From the NCBI GenBank assembly GCA_964586785.1, contig CAZPHS010000007.1, positions 15,561 to 79,560 on the forward strand: a stretch of 64,000 nt of DNA, given 5' to 3'. A program made the position numbers and the translations under genes. The DNA is from SZUA-584 sp041656035 (lineage in GTDB: Bacteria > Bacillota > Clostridia > Christensenellales > SZUA-584). This document shows, in pieces, positions 50,171 through 59,809 of the stretch (the stretch's first letter is position 1; the number at the start of each line of letters is the position of its first letter). The notes under the pieces were generated by a model, which saw only the letters and a program-made list of their open reading frames with translations, was not told the DNA's origin and searched no databases.

Positions 50171-51805
50171 TTACGCCTTGTAGCTGTCCTTTAACCCCAC
50201 AATCAGATTGAATACGGGCATATCCGGAGTGCTGTCGGTATCCGCGCAGAAATATCCCTGCCTTAAAAACTGAAAGCGTTCGCCGGGAACGGCTTTTGCC
50301 GCCGAAGGCTCTATGAGCGCGCCGGTTATAATTTTTACGGAATCGGGGTTTAACCTGTCGGCAAAGTCTCCCTCGCCTTCGTTGAGCAGATAATCGTAAA
50401 GGCGTACCTCGCAGGGAACCGCGCTTGCGGCGTCCGCCCAGTGCAAGGTGCCTTTTACTTTACGTCCGGATGCGGCGCTGCCCGATTTTGTGGCGGGGTC
50501 GTAACTGCAGTATAACGCCGTAACGTTTCCTTCCGCGTCCCGTTCCGCGCGCTCGCATTTGATTATGTAAGCGTCTTTAAGGCGAACTTCGCGCCCAGGC
50601 GCCAGCCTGAAAAATTTTGGGGGCGGTTCAAGCGCGAAGTCTGAACGCTCTATGTATATTTCCCGAGAAAAACGAACGCTTCTTGTGCCGGCTTCGGGGT
50701 TTTTAGGAAGATTATCGGACGACACAAACTCTCCATCGCCGTTGTAGTTTTCTATAATAACCTTCAAAGGCTCAAGCACCGCCATGCGGCGCCAAGCCGT
50801 CGCGCCCAAATGCTCGCGGACGCAGTGCTCGAGCAAACCCGAATCCACTTCGCTGTTGGACTTTGCAACGCCTATGCGTTCGCAGAAATCGTGTATTGCT
50901 TCGGGCGTGTAACCGCGGCGGCGCATACCGGACAGCGTAGGCATACGCGGGTCGTCCCAGCCGGAGACAAGACCGTCGTCAACCAGCTTTTTAAGATGCC
51001 GCTTGCTCATTATTGTTCTTGTCAGGTTAAGCCGCGCAAACTCGTATTGACGCGGAGCGGGATCGCATTCGCAGTTTATAACCACCCAGTCATAAAGCGG
51101 CCTGTGGTCCTCAAATTCCAGCGTGCATATGCTGTGGGTTATTTTTTCGTAAGCGTCGCTTAATGGGTGCGCGTAATCGTACATGGGATAAACAAGCCAC
51201 TTATCGCCTGTGCGGTGATGAAACGCGCGCAAAATGCGGTATAAAACCGGATCGCGCATGTTAAGATTTGGGCTTGCCATATCAATTTTCGCGCGGAGAA
51301 CCTTTTGACCGTCCGCGTACTTGCCGTCCCTCATATCAAAAAAAAGACGCCTGTTTTCCTCTATGCCGCGGTCTCTGTACGGGCTGTTTTTACCGGGCTC
51401 GGTAAGCGTACCGCGGTATTGCCGTATTTGCTCCGCCGACAAATCGCATACGTACGCAAGGCCTTTGTTTATAAGCAAAATGGCGCGCTCGAACATATAA
51501 TCAAAGTAATCCGAGGCAAAAAGGACGGCGGACGGCGTAAACCCAAGCCATTTGACGTCGCGCCCGATGCTTTGTATGTATTCGTCGTCTTCTTTTGTCG
51601 GGTTGGTATCGTCGTAGCGCAGGTTGCATTTTCCATTGTATTTTATAGCCGTCCCGAAATTTAAGCATATCGATTTGGCGTGCCCTATATGAAGATAACC
51701 GTTAGGCTCGGGCGGGAAACGCGTCAGTATACCGCTGATACGTTCGGCTGCCAGATCGCCGTCAATGATATCCTCAATAAAATTTCTGGCCTTTATCTGC
51801 GTCAT
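50171..51805 (-). CDS. glnS: Glutaminyl-tRNA synthetase
   Basis: 544 residues, class I. RFPPEPNGYLHIGHAKSICLNFG (HIGH), IMSKRHLKKLV (KMSKS), and C-terminal beta-barrel anticodon domains. With glnS present, the cell charges Gln directly. Many Firmicutes use GatCAB instead; glnS in some Clostridia is attributed to horizontal transfer. The ATG directly abuts the pyrG stop (TAAATG), with GGGAGGA inside the end of pyrG. Confidence 0.97.
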   Translation of the reverse strand: MTQIKARNFIEDIIDGDLAAERISGILTRFPPEPNGYLHIGHAKSICLNFGTAIKYNGKCNLRYDDTNPTKEDDEYIQSIGRDVKWLGFTPSAVLFASDYFDYMFERAILLINKGLAYVCDLSAEQIRQYRGTLTEPGKNSPYRDRGIEENRRLFFDMRDGKYADGQKVLRAKIDMASPNLNMRDPVLYRILRAFHHRTGDKWLVYPMYDYAHPLSDAYEKITHSICTLEFEDHRPLYDWVVINCECDPAPRQYEFARLNLTRTIMSKRHLKKLVDDGLVSGWDDPRMPTLSGMRRRGYTPEAIHDFCERIGVAKSNSEVDSGLLEHCVREHLGATAWRRMAVLEPLKVIIENYNGDGEFVSSDNLPKNPEAGTRSVRFSREIYIERSDFALEPPPKFFRLAPGREVRLKDAYIIKCERAERDAEGNVTALYCSYDPATKSGSAASGRKVKGTLHWADAASAVPCEVRLYDYLLNEGEGDFADRLNPDSVKIITGALIEPSAAKAVPGERFQFLRQGYFCADTDSTPDMPVFNLIVGLKDSYKA

Positions 51806-53434
51806 TTATTCCTCCCGGTGTGTGCGGCCGTCATTATATTTTTTTGCCGCGGCAACAAGGTCTTTAAACAGCGGATGAGAGCGAATAGGGCGTGATTTGA
51901 ACTCCGGATGGAACTGTACGCCCACAAACCAAGGGTGGCTGCCTATTTCTATAATTTCAACAAGCCCGTAATCGGGGTTTACGCCGGACACCCGCATACC
52001 ATTTTTTATTATTTCCTCAAGGTACTTATTGTTAAACTCATAGCGGTGACGATGGCGCTCGTTAATTTCTTTTGTGCCGTAAGCCGCATATGCAAATGTA
52101 TCTTTGTTAAGACGGCATTTATAGTTTCCAAGCCGCATTGTGCCGCCCAATTCCGAAACCTTTTTTTGTTCCGGCATAAGGTCTATAAACGGATGCGGCG
52201 TGTCCGAACAATGTTCCGTGGAATTGGCCTCGCGGTATAAAAGAACATTTCGGGCGAATTCTATAACGGCGAGCTGCATACCAAGGCATATGCCAAAGAA
52301 AGGCACGCCGTTTTCCCTGCAGTATTGTATCGCTTTTATTTTGCCCGCTATACCGCGCTCTCCGAACCCTCCCGGAACTATTACAGCGTCGGCGCGCTTT
52401 AGCACAGCTTTTAAATCGCAGGCCTCCTCAAGGTCTACCGCGTTAACCCACAAAATTTCAATATCGAGCTTATTGGCTATTCCCGCGTGCGTTAACGATT
52501 CCGCTATGCTTAAATAGGCGTCGTGCAGCTCAATATATTTGCCGACTATGGCTATAGACACCTTTTGCTTTTGCTGTTTTTGTATTTTGATTATATCTTC
52601 CCATTCCTTCATATAGGAAGGCGCATCCGGCAGCCCTAATTTTTTGCATACAAGAGTGTCAAGCTTTTCTTTACGCAGCTGCATAGGCACTTCATAAAGT
52701 GATTGCGCGTCTATATTCTGGACCACATTGGCGGGGCTGACATTGCAAAAAAGCGATATCTTGCGTTTTATATCATCGTTTAATTCCATTTCGCTGCGGC
52801 AAACTATTATATCCGGCTCTATGCCTATGGTGCGAAGCTCCTTAACGCTGTGCTGTGTGGGCTTGGTTTTAAGCTCCCCGACCTTGCTAAGATAAGGCAT
52901 AAGCGTAACATGTATATAAATACAGTTCTCTTCACCGACTTCCCACTTTATCTGGCGTATTGTTTCAAGAAAAGGCTGGGATTCAATATCGCCCACGGTA
53001 CCGCCTATCTCGGTTATTACCACGTCGGGTTTCGATTTGCCGGCCACGTTATAAATACGGCGTTTTATCTCATCGGTAATATGCGGAATAACCTGTACCG
53101 TTCCTCCAAGATAATCTCCTCTGCGTTCTTTGGTTATAACCTGCCAGTAAACTTTTCCGGTGGTAACGTTAGAGTCGGCGAAAGAGTTTTCATCCGTGAA
53201 ACGCTCATAGTGACCTATATCAAGGTCTGTTTCCGCGCCGTCGTCCGTTACAAACACTTCCCCATGCTGGAAAGGGCTCATTGTTCCGGGATCGACGTTT
53301 ATGTAGGGATCGCATTTTTGCAGCGAAACTTTAAAGCCGCGGCTTTTCAGCAGCAGCCCGAGTGATGCGGCGGTGATGCCTTTTCCGAGCGATGAGACAA
53401 CCCCTCCGGTAATAAAAATGAACTTTGTTGCCAT
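51806..53434 (-). CDS. pyrG: CTP synthase
   Basis: 542 residues. N-terminal synthetase domain starts TKFIFITGGVVSSLGKGITAASLG with its P-loop and QKCDPYINVDPGTMSPFQHGEVFV. The C-terminal class I glutaminase has Cys in GICLGMQ and His/Glu in GVQFHPEFKSRP. AAGGGG lies 8 bases before ATG. Shares a leftward unit with glnS and gltX; the order pyrG-glnS-gltX is not one I recognise as standard. Confidence 0.97.
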   Translation of the reverse strand: MATKFIFITGGVVSSLGKGITAASLGLLLKSRGFKVSLQKCDPYINVDPGTMSPFQHGEVFVTDDGAETDLDIGHYERFTDENSFADSNVTTGKVYWQVITKERRGDYLGGTVQVIPHITDEIKRRIYNVAGKSKPDVVITEIGGTVGDIESQPFLETIRQIKWEVGEENCIYIHVTLMPYLSKVGELKTKPTQHSVKELRTIGIEPDIIVCRSEMELNDDIKRKISLFCNVSPANVVQNIDAQSLYEVPMQLRKEKLDTLVCKKLGLPDAPSYMKEWEDIIKIQKQQKQKVSIAIVGKYIELHDAYLSIAESLTHAGIANKLDIEILWVNAVDLEEACDLKAVLKRADAVIVPGGFGERGIAGKIKAIQYCRENGVPFFGICLGMQLAVIEFARNVLLYREANSTEHCSDTPHPFIDLMPEQKKVSELGGTMRLGNYKCRLNKDTFAYAAYGTKEINERHRHRYEFNNKYLEEIIKNGMRVSGVNPDYGLVEIIEIGSHPWFVGVQFHPEFKSRPIRSHPLFKDLVAAAKKYNDGRTHREE

Positions 53435-53470
53435 AAAAAAAACCCCTTCAAAAAATAAGTAAAAAAATAT

Positions 53471-54118
53471 TTATAGATATTCCATAACCATTATGCGAGT
53501 CCGCTTTTTAAGTGAAGCCTTGTCAATTTTCATTTGGCACTTTCCAAGATGAGAAATATCGTAATCGCTGCGCGCGATTTCAAGAAATTCGTGCAAAGGC
53601 GCTATATCAATATTGGTCGCGGACGTTTTAAAGTGCATGGGTAATATTATATTAGGGGCTATGGCCTCGCAAACGGCAAGCGCTTCTTTAGCGTCTATAG
53701 TATAGTTGCCGCCAACCGGTACCATAAGCACTTCCGTTCCTTTAAGCTTTTCAAGCACGGAATCTTCCGGCATACAGCCCAAATCTCCCATATGGCAAAC
53801 CCGAAGACCGTTAACGGTGAGTAAAAAAACCGTGTTTTCGCCGCGCAACTTTCCTTGCTCGCAATCGTGCCATGTTTTAAACCCTTCAATAGTTAAATCG
53901 CCGAATTTATAACCGCCCGGTTTGTTTACAACCGTATAGTCGCCTGTAACGTATGATAAATCGCTGTGATCGTGATGCATGTGACTGATAATAACGATAT
54001 CCGTTTCAATACGAGAGGGTGAATATCCGGTGGCTTCGTCGTAAGGGTCAATCAAAATTCTGGTACCGTTTTTAAGCGTTATCTTAAAGCATGAGTGTCC
54101 GAGCCAGTCAATAATCAT
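53471..54118 (-). CDS. UPF0173 metal-dependent hydrolase (MBL fold)
   Basis: 215 residues. HSCFKITLKNGTRILIDPY and the metal motif ISHMHHDHSD mark the metallo-beta-lactamase fold; downstream GDLG and LPMHFKT carry the other ligands. Substrate unknown (YtkL-like). GAGGTGAT precedes the ATG. The C-terminus ends at a stop 36 bases from the pyrG start. Confidence 0.9.
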   Translation of the reverse strand: MIIDWLGHSCFKITLKNGTRILIDPYDEATGYSPSRIETDIVIISHMHHDHSDLSYVTGDYTVVNKPGGYKFGDLTIEGFKTWHDCEQGKLRGENTVFLLTVNGLRVCHMGDLGCMPEDSVLEKLKGTEVLMVPVGGNYTIDAKEALAVCEAIAPNIILPMHFKTSATNIDIAPLHEFLEIARSDYDISHLGKCQMKIDKASLKKRTRIMVMEYL

Positions 54119-54158
54119 TTTATCACCTCTGATTGTTTAAAATATAGCATAGACGGGT

Positions 54159-54587
54159 TTAGCTTTTGCTGTCTTTCATTTGTTTAAACGATAAACTCAG
54201 TTTATTTTGCGTAAACATTTCTCCCGATGTCATCTCGTATTCGAGATTTAAACTGCCGTCATCCTCTCCTAGCCGGCTTTCGATACGCAGCGGATATACG
54301 CTTAGGTTCATTGTGCCGCCCGGCGTCGAGTAAAAGCCCGAAAACACGCTGCCCGGCGAGAACACCATATGAGTATCAATCGAACCGCTTCTTTGCAGTA
54401 TAACGCTGTCGTTTTTAAGCGTAAGCTTTGTTGTGCAGCCGTTTATACCGGTTAAAGCGCTTTCTTCATATTCTAACAGATAGCCGTCCGAAAGCCGGCA
54501 AAAGCGCCCCTCGGTGACAAATTCTATAAGTTCGTTATTATCGCCTTCAGATTGCGTGCCTTTTATGGTAATCATTATACGCCGCAT
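54159..54587 (-). CDS. DUF1934 (YwiB-like) protein
   Basis: 142 residues. MITIKGTQSEGDNNELIEFVTEG, GYLLEYEESALTGINGCTTKLTLKND and the beta-barrel body match DUF1934, usually next to argS in Firmicutes but not here. GGAGAG lies 5-9 bases before ATG. Lipocalin-like, function unknown. Divergent from the lipoprotein gene by a 195-base AT-rich gap. Confidence 0.85.
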   Translation of the reverse strand: MRRIMITIKGTQSEGDNNELIEFVTEGRFCRLSDGYLLEYEESALTGINGCTTKLTLKNDSVILQRSGSIDTHMVFSPGSVFSGFYSTPGGTMNLSVYPLRIESRLGEDDGSLNLEYEMTSGEMFTQNKLSLSFKQMKDSKS

Positions 54588-54782
54588 ACTTACTCTCCGC
54601 TTATAATCAAAAATAATTATAGCACAAACAATTGCATAAAAACAATTGCACGCTCCAATTTAAAATAAACCCGCGGAATCAATATAAAACACGGCGCTTT
54701 TTTTGCTATATCAAAAAATAATAAACATCATTATCCGTTTGTGTTATAATTGATAACAATATTTCATCAAGGAAGGTATTTG

Positions 54783-55370
54783 ATGCGTAAATTATTGTGT
54801 GTTCTGTTTTTGTTATACGCATTGTCAACGTTTTTCTGCGGCTGCGGCACGCAGGCTTTAGACGAGCCGGTACTTGCGAAGACGCTAAAGTCGCAGCAGG
54901 GGGATATTGTAATTTCCGTGCCGGACAATTGGGTGGAAGATTCTGTTTATATGGATATTATGGTGCTGAAAATTTCCGATAATATATCCGCATATGCCCA
55001 AGTTTATTACCTTGCGTATGACGAGCAATATTTAACGCTGGATGATTTTCTTGACGAACGCCTTATTATATACAGCGACGATTATACGGGAGAGGTTCAA
55101 ACTCTCGAAATTGGCGGCATGGCGGCAAAAAAGTTTGAGTATATTTACGAAGATTTTACCGAAAATTTTGAGGAAGCAAAGTTTCACGGATTCGAATATT
55201 TAATCGACGCTCCCAAGGGTGTTGTTTATATTGATATCTATAATACGCTTATTAATCCAAAGTCGGAAACGGACGAGGTATCAACGCCACAGCAGCGCAG
55301 ACTGCTTGAAAGCATTGCGGAAAGCGTGAGAATAGGAAAAACCGAATCCGAAACAGGCGGCGAAACATAA
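54783..55370 (+). CDS. Predicted lipoprotein, unknown function
   Basis: 195 residues. Signal peptide with a Cys-containing end (STFFCGC, Cys about 20-22), a beta-rich body (GDIVISVPDNWVEDSVYMDIMVLKI), then acidic and helical segments. AAGGAAGG is 6-8 bases before ATG. It precedes spoIIR by 146 bases with a terminator between them, so it is transcribed alone. Resembles the PsbP/DUF4367-like small lipoproteins in shape, but I do not assign it. Confidence 0.75.
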   Translation: MRKLLCVLFLLYALSTFFCGCGTQALDEPVLAKTLKSQQGDIVISVPDNWVEDSVYMDIMVLKISDNISAYAQVYYLAYDEQYLTLDDFLDERLIIYSDDYTGEVQTLEIGGMAAKKFEYIYEDFTENFEEAKFHGFEYLIDAPKGVVYIDIYNTLINPKSETDEVSTPQQRRLLESIAESVRIGKTESETGGET

Positions 55371-55403
55371 GATAAGTGGCGCCTTAAAAACAAATTAACT
55401 ATT

Positions 55404-55427
55404 AAAGCCCCCATCGGGCTTTTTTTA
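55404..55427 (+). terminator. Intrinsic terminator after the lipoprotein gene
   Basis: AAAGCCC (55404-55410) pairs with GGGCTTT (55416-55422), followed by further T residues. Confidence 0.85.
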
Positions 55428-55516
55428 TACGCTTTTTTAACATGAATAGTTTTTGTGCATGGTGGCAATAATCAATTTGTGTATATTCTGTGACGATTGA
55501 TGAAGGGATAACAAAT

Positions 55517-56044
55517 ATGTCAGGTGATAACGGCGGTAAAAAGAAAATGGCTGTCGCTTTGTTCTTAGCGATAATTATGTTGTTTTGCGGGTGCGCCGAG
55601 CCCCCGCTGCGGCTGCATATAAAAGCTAATTCAAACAGCGCGAAAGATCAAAAGATAAAGCTTGTCGTGCGTGATGCTGTGCTTTATGCCACAAAAGATA
55701 AAATAAGCAAATGCGAAAATCAGGCTTCCGCCCGTGCATATATTGAGGAGAGCCTAGAGACAATAAAAGAGACGGCGGATAAGGTGCTATCGGACGGCGG
55801 CTTTGAGTACGAAACGGACTTAAAGGTAGGCGTGTTTCATTTTCCCGAAAAAACGTATAAGGGAAAAACATACCCGGAAGGAGACTATCAGGCGCTTTCG
55901 TTAACGCTTGGCGAGGGTGAGGGCGAAAACTGGTGGTGCGTAATGTTTCCGCCTCTGTGTATCACCGAATTGGAAAAGACTGACGAACAGGATGTAGAAT
56001 ACACATCTTTTCTCGCGGAACTTTTTAAAAGCCTTTTCGGATAG
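55517..56044 (+). CDS. spoIIR: Stage II sporulation protein R
   Basis: Forespore-secreted signal that triggers SpoIIGA processing of pro-sigma-E in the mother cell. 175 residues. A basic lead, a hydrophobic stretch ending LFCGCAEPP, then LRLHIKANSNSAKDQKIKLVVRDAVL and GEGENWWCVMFPPLCI, the family's signature. Start chosen where AAGGG lies 9 bases before ATG, nine codons inside the longest frame. It is followed 33 bases on by sleB. Confidence 0.95.
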   Translation: MSGDNGGKKKMAVALFLAIIMLFCGCAEPPLRLHIKANSNSAKDQKIKLVVRDAVLYATKDKISKCENQASARAYIEESLETIKETADKVLSDGGFEYETDLKVGVFHFPEKTYKGKTYPEGDYQALSLTLGEGEGENWWCVMFPPLCITELEKTDEQDVEYTSFLAELFKSLFG

Positions 56045-56077
56045 GCCGTTTAGAAACCCTCTTAAGGAGAAGACAAA

Positions 56078-56752
56078 ATGAAAAGCTTAAAAAAGCCGCT
56101 GGCGATAATTCTTATAATATTGCTTGCGGTTTTTTCTTACGGTTGTGATATTGCGGCGGCGTCATACAGAATGGGTTCAAGCGGAGACGGCGTAAAGGAA
56201 ATACAAAGGAGGCTCTCCGACTGGGGATATTACAAGGGCAAGGTTGACGGACAATTCGGCGCTTTAACGCAGGACGCGGTTATAGCGTTTCAAAGAAAGC
56301 ACAGAATTACGGTTGACGGAGTTGTAGGCGCGCAGACGGCTGAAAAGCTTGGAGTTACGCCGCCGTCGGGGCGTTCCGGAAACTCCGGCGGCAGCAACAA
56401 CGATAAAGACGTGTATTTGCTTGCGCAGCTTTGCCACAGCGAGGCGAGGGGCGAGCCGTACGAGGGTATGGTTGCGGTTGGGGCGGTAGTGCTCAACCGC
56501 ATAAAAAGCTCTAAGTTTCCCAACACAATGGCGAAGGTTATCTATCAAAGCGGCGCCTTTTCCGTTGTTGATGACGGCCAGATAAATATGGCGCCCGATT
56601 CTGCCGCTTTAAGGGCGGCGCGTGACGCGATAAACGGATGGGACCCTTCGGGAGGCGCGTTGTTTTTCTACAATCCCGCTAAAACGCAAAACAAGTGGAT
56701 ACGCTCAAGACCGGTGTTAATTACAATAGGCACGCATATTTTCTGCAAATAG
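56078..56752 (+). CDS. sleB: Spore-cortex-lytic enzyme SleB
   Basis: 224 residues. Signal peptide (about 1-27, with a GC pair near its end), peptidoglycan-binding_1 domain (about 34-90, QRRLSDWGYYKGKVDGQFGALTQDAVIAFQ), and a SleB-type hydrolase_2 domain with catalytic Glu in HSEARGEPYEGMVAVGAVVLNR. Degrades cortex at germination, usually held inactive by YpeB, whose gene follows 11 bases later. AAGGAG precedes the ATG. Confidence 0.95.
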   Translation: MKSLKKPLAIILIILLAVFSYGCDIAAASYRMGSSGDGVKEIQRRLSDWGYYKGKVDGQFGALTQDAVIAFQRKHRITVDGVVGAQTAEKLGVTPPSGRSGNSGGSNNDKDVYLLAQLCHSEARGEPYEGMVAVGAVVLNRIKSSKFPNTMAKVIYQSGAFSVVDDGQINMAPDSAALRAARDAINGWDPSGGALFFYNPAKTQNKWIRSRPVLITIGTHIFCK

Positions 56753-56763
56753 GGAGGACAAAG

Positions 56764-58089
56764 ATGAAAAGAATTCATAAGCTGATAGCGATAGCGACGG
56801 CGGGGCTGCTTATAGCCGGTTTATCCGTATACGCAATTGTGTTGCATGACGAGCGAAATCAACTAAAAAGACAAGTGTCCGCTATTTATACGAGGGCTTT
56901 TGAGGATTTGCTTACGGACGTGTCAAGCCTGGAAGGCAAGCTGAACAAGCTTGCGGTATCAAGCGGTCCAAGTCAGCACGAGATGCTGCTTGTGGATGTT
57001 TGGCGGCAGGCCGGAGAAACGGAGGGGGCCATATCCGCTCTTCCCGTTTCATTCTCGGGCACGGAGCAATTAACACAGTTTGTAAACAGGGCGGGCGACT
57101 ATTGCCGCGCTTTGTCCCGCAAACTCGCGTTCGGCGAAACGCTTACCAAGGGTAATTTTGACGAGATTAAAAAGCTGGCCGACTCGTGCAGGGATATTTA
57201 CGCTTCTCTTGACGCCGTGTGGCGCGACGGCGCGTATCCGGGCGATACGGCGTTTTTATCAAGCGTGTACATGGAAACGGAAGCGCAGGGCGCTAATATT
57301 GATTTTGCCAATCAGGAATTTCCGCGTCTTATGTATGACGGGCCGTTTTCGGAAAGCACCGAAAACAAGCGGCCCGAAGGGCTTAGCGGCGGCGAGGTGA
57401 CGTTAGAAAAGGCCGCGCGGGCGGCGGCTAAGTTTTTGGAAATTTCATCGGACGCGCTTTCACCGGAAGGCGAATGCGACGGCAATATACCGTGTTATAA
57501 TTTTGCAGCAGAAAAGGACGGAACGCGGCTTAGGATTTTTATAACTAAGAAGGGCGGGAAAGTTCTTTGGTTTATGAGCGGTCACGACGGCGGAATTTCC
57601 GCCGTCCCAACGGACGAAAAATACGAGAGGCTTTCTTTGGCAGCGCAAAAGTTTTTGCGTGATAAAGGCTACGGCGAAAGCGCGCCCAGCTACGCGCAGT
57701 TCTACAACGGTCTTGCGCTGATAAATTTAGCGCCGGTGGAGAAAGATATTGTGCTGTATCCCGATTTGATAAAGGTTTGGGTGGATATACCGACGGAGAC
57801 GGTTGTCGGACTTGACGCCAACAATTATTTAATGTCCCATCAAAGCCGCGGCTTTGATACGCCCGAACTGACAAAGGAGCAGGCGCGGGAGAAAATAAAC
57901 GGCGGCATAAAGATAAATAAAACGCGTCTTGCGCTTATACCGCTGGAATCAGGCGCCGAGAGGTTGTGCTGGGAGTTTACCGGCTCGTATAACGGGCGCG
58001 ACTATATAATCTACATTAACGTAAAAACCGGCGTTGAGGAGGATATACTGATAATTTTGCACACCAACGACGGAACGCTTGTGATGTAA
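56764..58089 (+). CDS. ypeB: Germination protein YpeB
   Basis: 441 residues. One N-terminal transmembrane helix (about 8-28), then a helical and PepSY-like body including GLSGGEVTLEKAARAAAKFL and VPTDEKYERLSLAAQKFL. Partner and stabiliser of SleB in the spore. The start, 23 codons inside a longer frame, has AGGGAGG 7 bases upstream. Terminator at 58101-58127. Confidence 0.93.
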   Translation: MKRIHKLIAIATAGLLIAGLSVYAIVLHDERNQLKRQVSAIYTRAFEDLLTDVSSLEGKLNKLAVSSGPSQHEMLLVDVWRQAGETEGAISALPVSFSGTEQLTQFVNRAGDYCRALSRKLAFGETLTKGNFDEIKKLADSCRDIYASLDAVWRDGAYPGDTAFLSSVYMETEAQGANIDFANQEFPRLMYDGPFSESTENKRPEGLSGGEVTLEKAARAAAKFLEISSDALSPEGECDGNIPCYNFAAEKDGTRLRIFITKKGGKVLWFMSGHDGGISAVPTDEKYERLSLAAQKFLRDKGYGESAPSYAQFYNGLALINLAPVEKDIVLYPDLIKVWVDIPTETVVGLDANNYLMSHQSRGFDTPELTKEQAREKINGGIKINKTRLALIPLESGAERLCWEFTGSYNGRDYIIYINVKTGVEEDILIILHTNDGTLVM

Positions 58090-58100
58090 GGAGTTTGGCA

Positions 58101-58127
58101 AAAGCCCTGCTTATTGCGGGGCTTTTT
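58101..58127 (+). terminator. Intrinsic terminator of spoIIR-sleB-ypeB
   Basis: A 10-bp stem with one G-T wobble (58101-58110 with 58116-58125), loop TTATT, then T residues to 58127. Confidence 0.9.
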
Positions 58128-58208
58128 TGAGCTCGTAAGCCAATTATATACATTTGGCACAACAGCATGTATAATAAAAACAATAAGGCGCATCGGAGGG
58201 TGAAAGGA

Positions 58209-59120
58209 ATGTGGAAGATTATATTTAAAAATATATTTGCTTTTGTGGCGTTATTTATTGCTTTTTGGGGGGTAAATAGTTTTATAGGTTTTATTATTGT
58301 TATTCCAGATAAGAGCCCAGTATTTAGTTATATCTATATTTCCTTTTTATTTTATATTCCACAGTTTCTTTTGGGAATTGGCTATGCATATTTATTATTT
58401 TCGCTTTTTAAAAGCAATAAACGGTGCTTCCTGATTATGATAGTAAACGCTGTAATTTTAATAATCTTATTTTGCGTTGCTTTTTATTTAGAAATGTTTG
58501 CTGATTATATTTTGGACGACTCTTTGATTTTCGAGTTTTTACTGACTTCTGTTAATACAATTGCACCAATGACAATAGCTTTGGCGTTAGTGTTTAAAAA
58601 TATGATAAAAAGTAGAAACCTAAATATGCAAAAAAAACTGAAGAAGAAAATAATAAATTCGTTGCTTATATTCTCAAAATCGGCCTTCTGCTTTGTAATG
58701 CTGACTATTATTATGCATGTGTATTTAATGCTCAGACCTTATGTATCAAAGGCATTTGGATTTTATGGTAGCATGTTTGATTTAATAATAAACAGTATAC
58801 AATTTGTATGCCCATTAATGGCAATTGCTTACGGCTTCACTTTGTACAGGTTGGTTAGAAAATATATTTATAATAAACTTTTTATTATAATCAATGCGAC
58901 TTTTCTAATTGCCTTGTGGGGTTTTTTTGTAATTAGTGGAATGCTTAGTTCGGAGTTTTTATATGTACCGGGGACAACCGTTTTTACATACATAACGATA
59001 TATGTAAATGCCGGTATTTTAACCATCGTTCTCACGTTCATGTTTGGGAGCGTTGAAAAGTATGGATTGGCTAAAAGTGAAACTGAAATTACTGAAAACA
59101 GTGTAAAGGAAAGCATATAA
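58209..59120 (+). CDS. AT-rich polytopic membrane protein, unknown
   Basis: 303 residues, seven or eight predicted helices, lysine-rich loops, and acidic C-terminal tail. No family recognised. Composition is clearly poorer in G+C than every neighbour (ATA, TTA, AAA and TTT abundant), and it sits alone between two terminators, which suggests recent acquisition. GGAGGG is 8 bases before ATG, inside a longer open frame. Could be a transporter or an ABC-2-type permease-like protein; no ATPase is adjacent. Confidence 0.7.
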   Translation: MWKIIFKNIFAFVALFIAFWGVNSFIGFIIVIPDKSPVFSYIYISFLFYIPQFLLGIGYAYLLFSLFKSNKRCFLIMIVNAVILIILFCVAFYLEMFADYILDDSLIFEFLLTSVNTIAPMTIALALVFKNMIKSRNLNMQKKLKKKIINSLLIFSKSAFCFVMLTIIMHVYLMLRPYVSKAFGFYGSMFDLIINSIQFVCPLMAIAYGFTLYRLVRKYIYNKLFIIINATFLIALWGFFVISGMLSSEFLYVPGTTVFTYITIYVNAGILTIVLTFMFGSVEKYGLAKSETEITENSVKESI

Positions 59121-59140
59121 ACAAGTATATTTTACTGTAT

Positions 59141-59168
59141 ACAAAATAAGAGGGCGCAAACCCTCTTA
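59141..59168 (-). terminator. Terminator of the V-ATPase operon
   Basis: TAAGAGGG (59147-59154) and CCCTCTTA (59161-59168) form an 8-bp stem that includes the stop codon of the D subunit. Leftward it is followed by TTTTG. It may also stop the convergent gene at 58209-59120. Confidence 0.8.
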
Positions 59169-59807
59169 CTTTACTTCTCTTTTCGCTATCATCTCTTTGG
59201 TTTTCATAAGTCTTATAAGACTGCCGCGCTCGTTTTCGTCCAGCTTCATGCGTATGTATTTTATTGTCTCTTTAAGCTGCGGTATCATAACGTATTCCAA
59301 AGCGTTAACGCGCCTGCGGGTTTTCTCTATCTCGTCCGCAAGCATGTTGCAAGTCTTTTCAAGCTCCGCAAGCTCAACAAGCTGCGGCAGAACCCGCGAT
59401 AATTCCGCCGTTGCGCGGTCAAGCTCTGAAGAAGTGTTCATTAGGCCGTATGGGAAAAAGCTTTGTTCCTGTTTTTTTTCGGCGTAGCTTATTTTAGGCA
59501 CATTTACGCTCATAACATTTGCGTGGGAGAGCGCAAGCTCCGCCTCGCGCACGGGGTATATCAAAGCTTCGTCTAAGGCCTCTTTGCTCATTGCCACCCG
59601 CGCCAGCACAAAGCCGCGCAGAGCGACGCCAAGCGCCTGCTCCACATACTGCCTAAGCTTCTTATTGCGGCGTATAAGCAGAAGAAATATACGCACCATT
59701 TCATCGCGTTTGTCTTTTAAAAGCTTGTGTCCCCGGGACGCGGTCGTAAGCCGGTTTTTAAGCTTTGTCAGCTGCATCCTTGTGGGGTTTACTCTAAGCA
59801 GCGCCAT
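59166..59807 (-). CDS. ntpD: V-type ATP synthase subunit D
   Basis: 213 residues, central rotor stalk. Starts VNPTRMQLTKLKNRLTTASRGHKLLKDKRDEM, the conserved N-terminal coiled coil; NALEYVMIPQLKETIKYIRMKLDE is the conserved C-terminal helix. Two bases after the B-subunit stop. The stop lies in the terminator hairpin. Confidence 0.96.
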   Translation of the reverse strand: MALLRVNPTRMQLTKLKNRLTTASRGHKLLKDKRDEMVRIFLLLIRRNKKLRQYVEQALGVALRGFVLARVAMSKEALDEALIYPVREAELALSHANVMSVNVPKISYAEKKQEQSFFPYGLMNTSSELDRATAELSRVLPQLVELAELEKTCNMLADEIEKTRRRVNALEYVMIPQLKETIKYIRMKLDENERGSLIRLMKTKEMIAKREVK

Positions 59808-59809
59808 TG

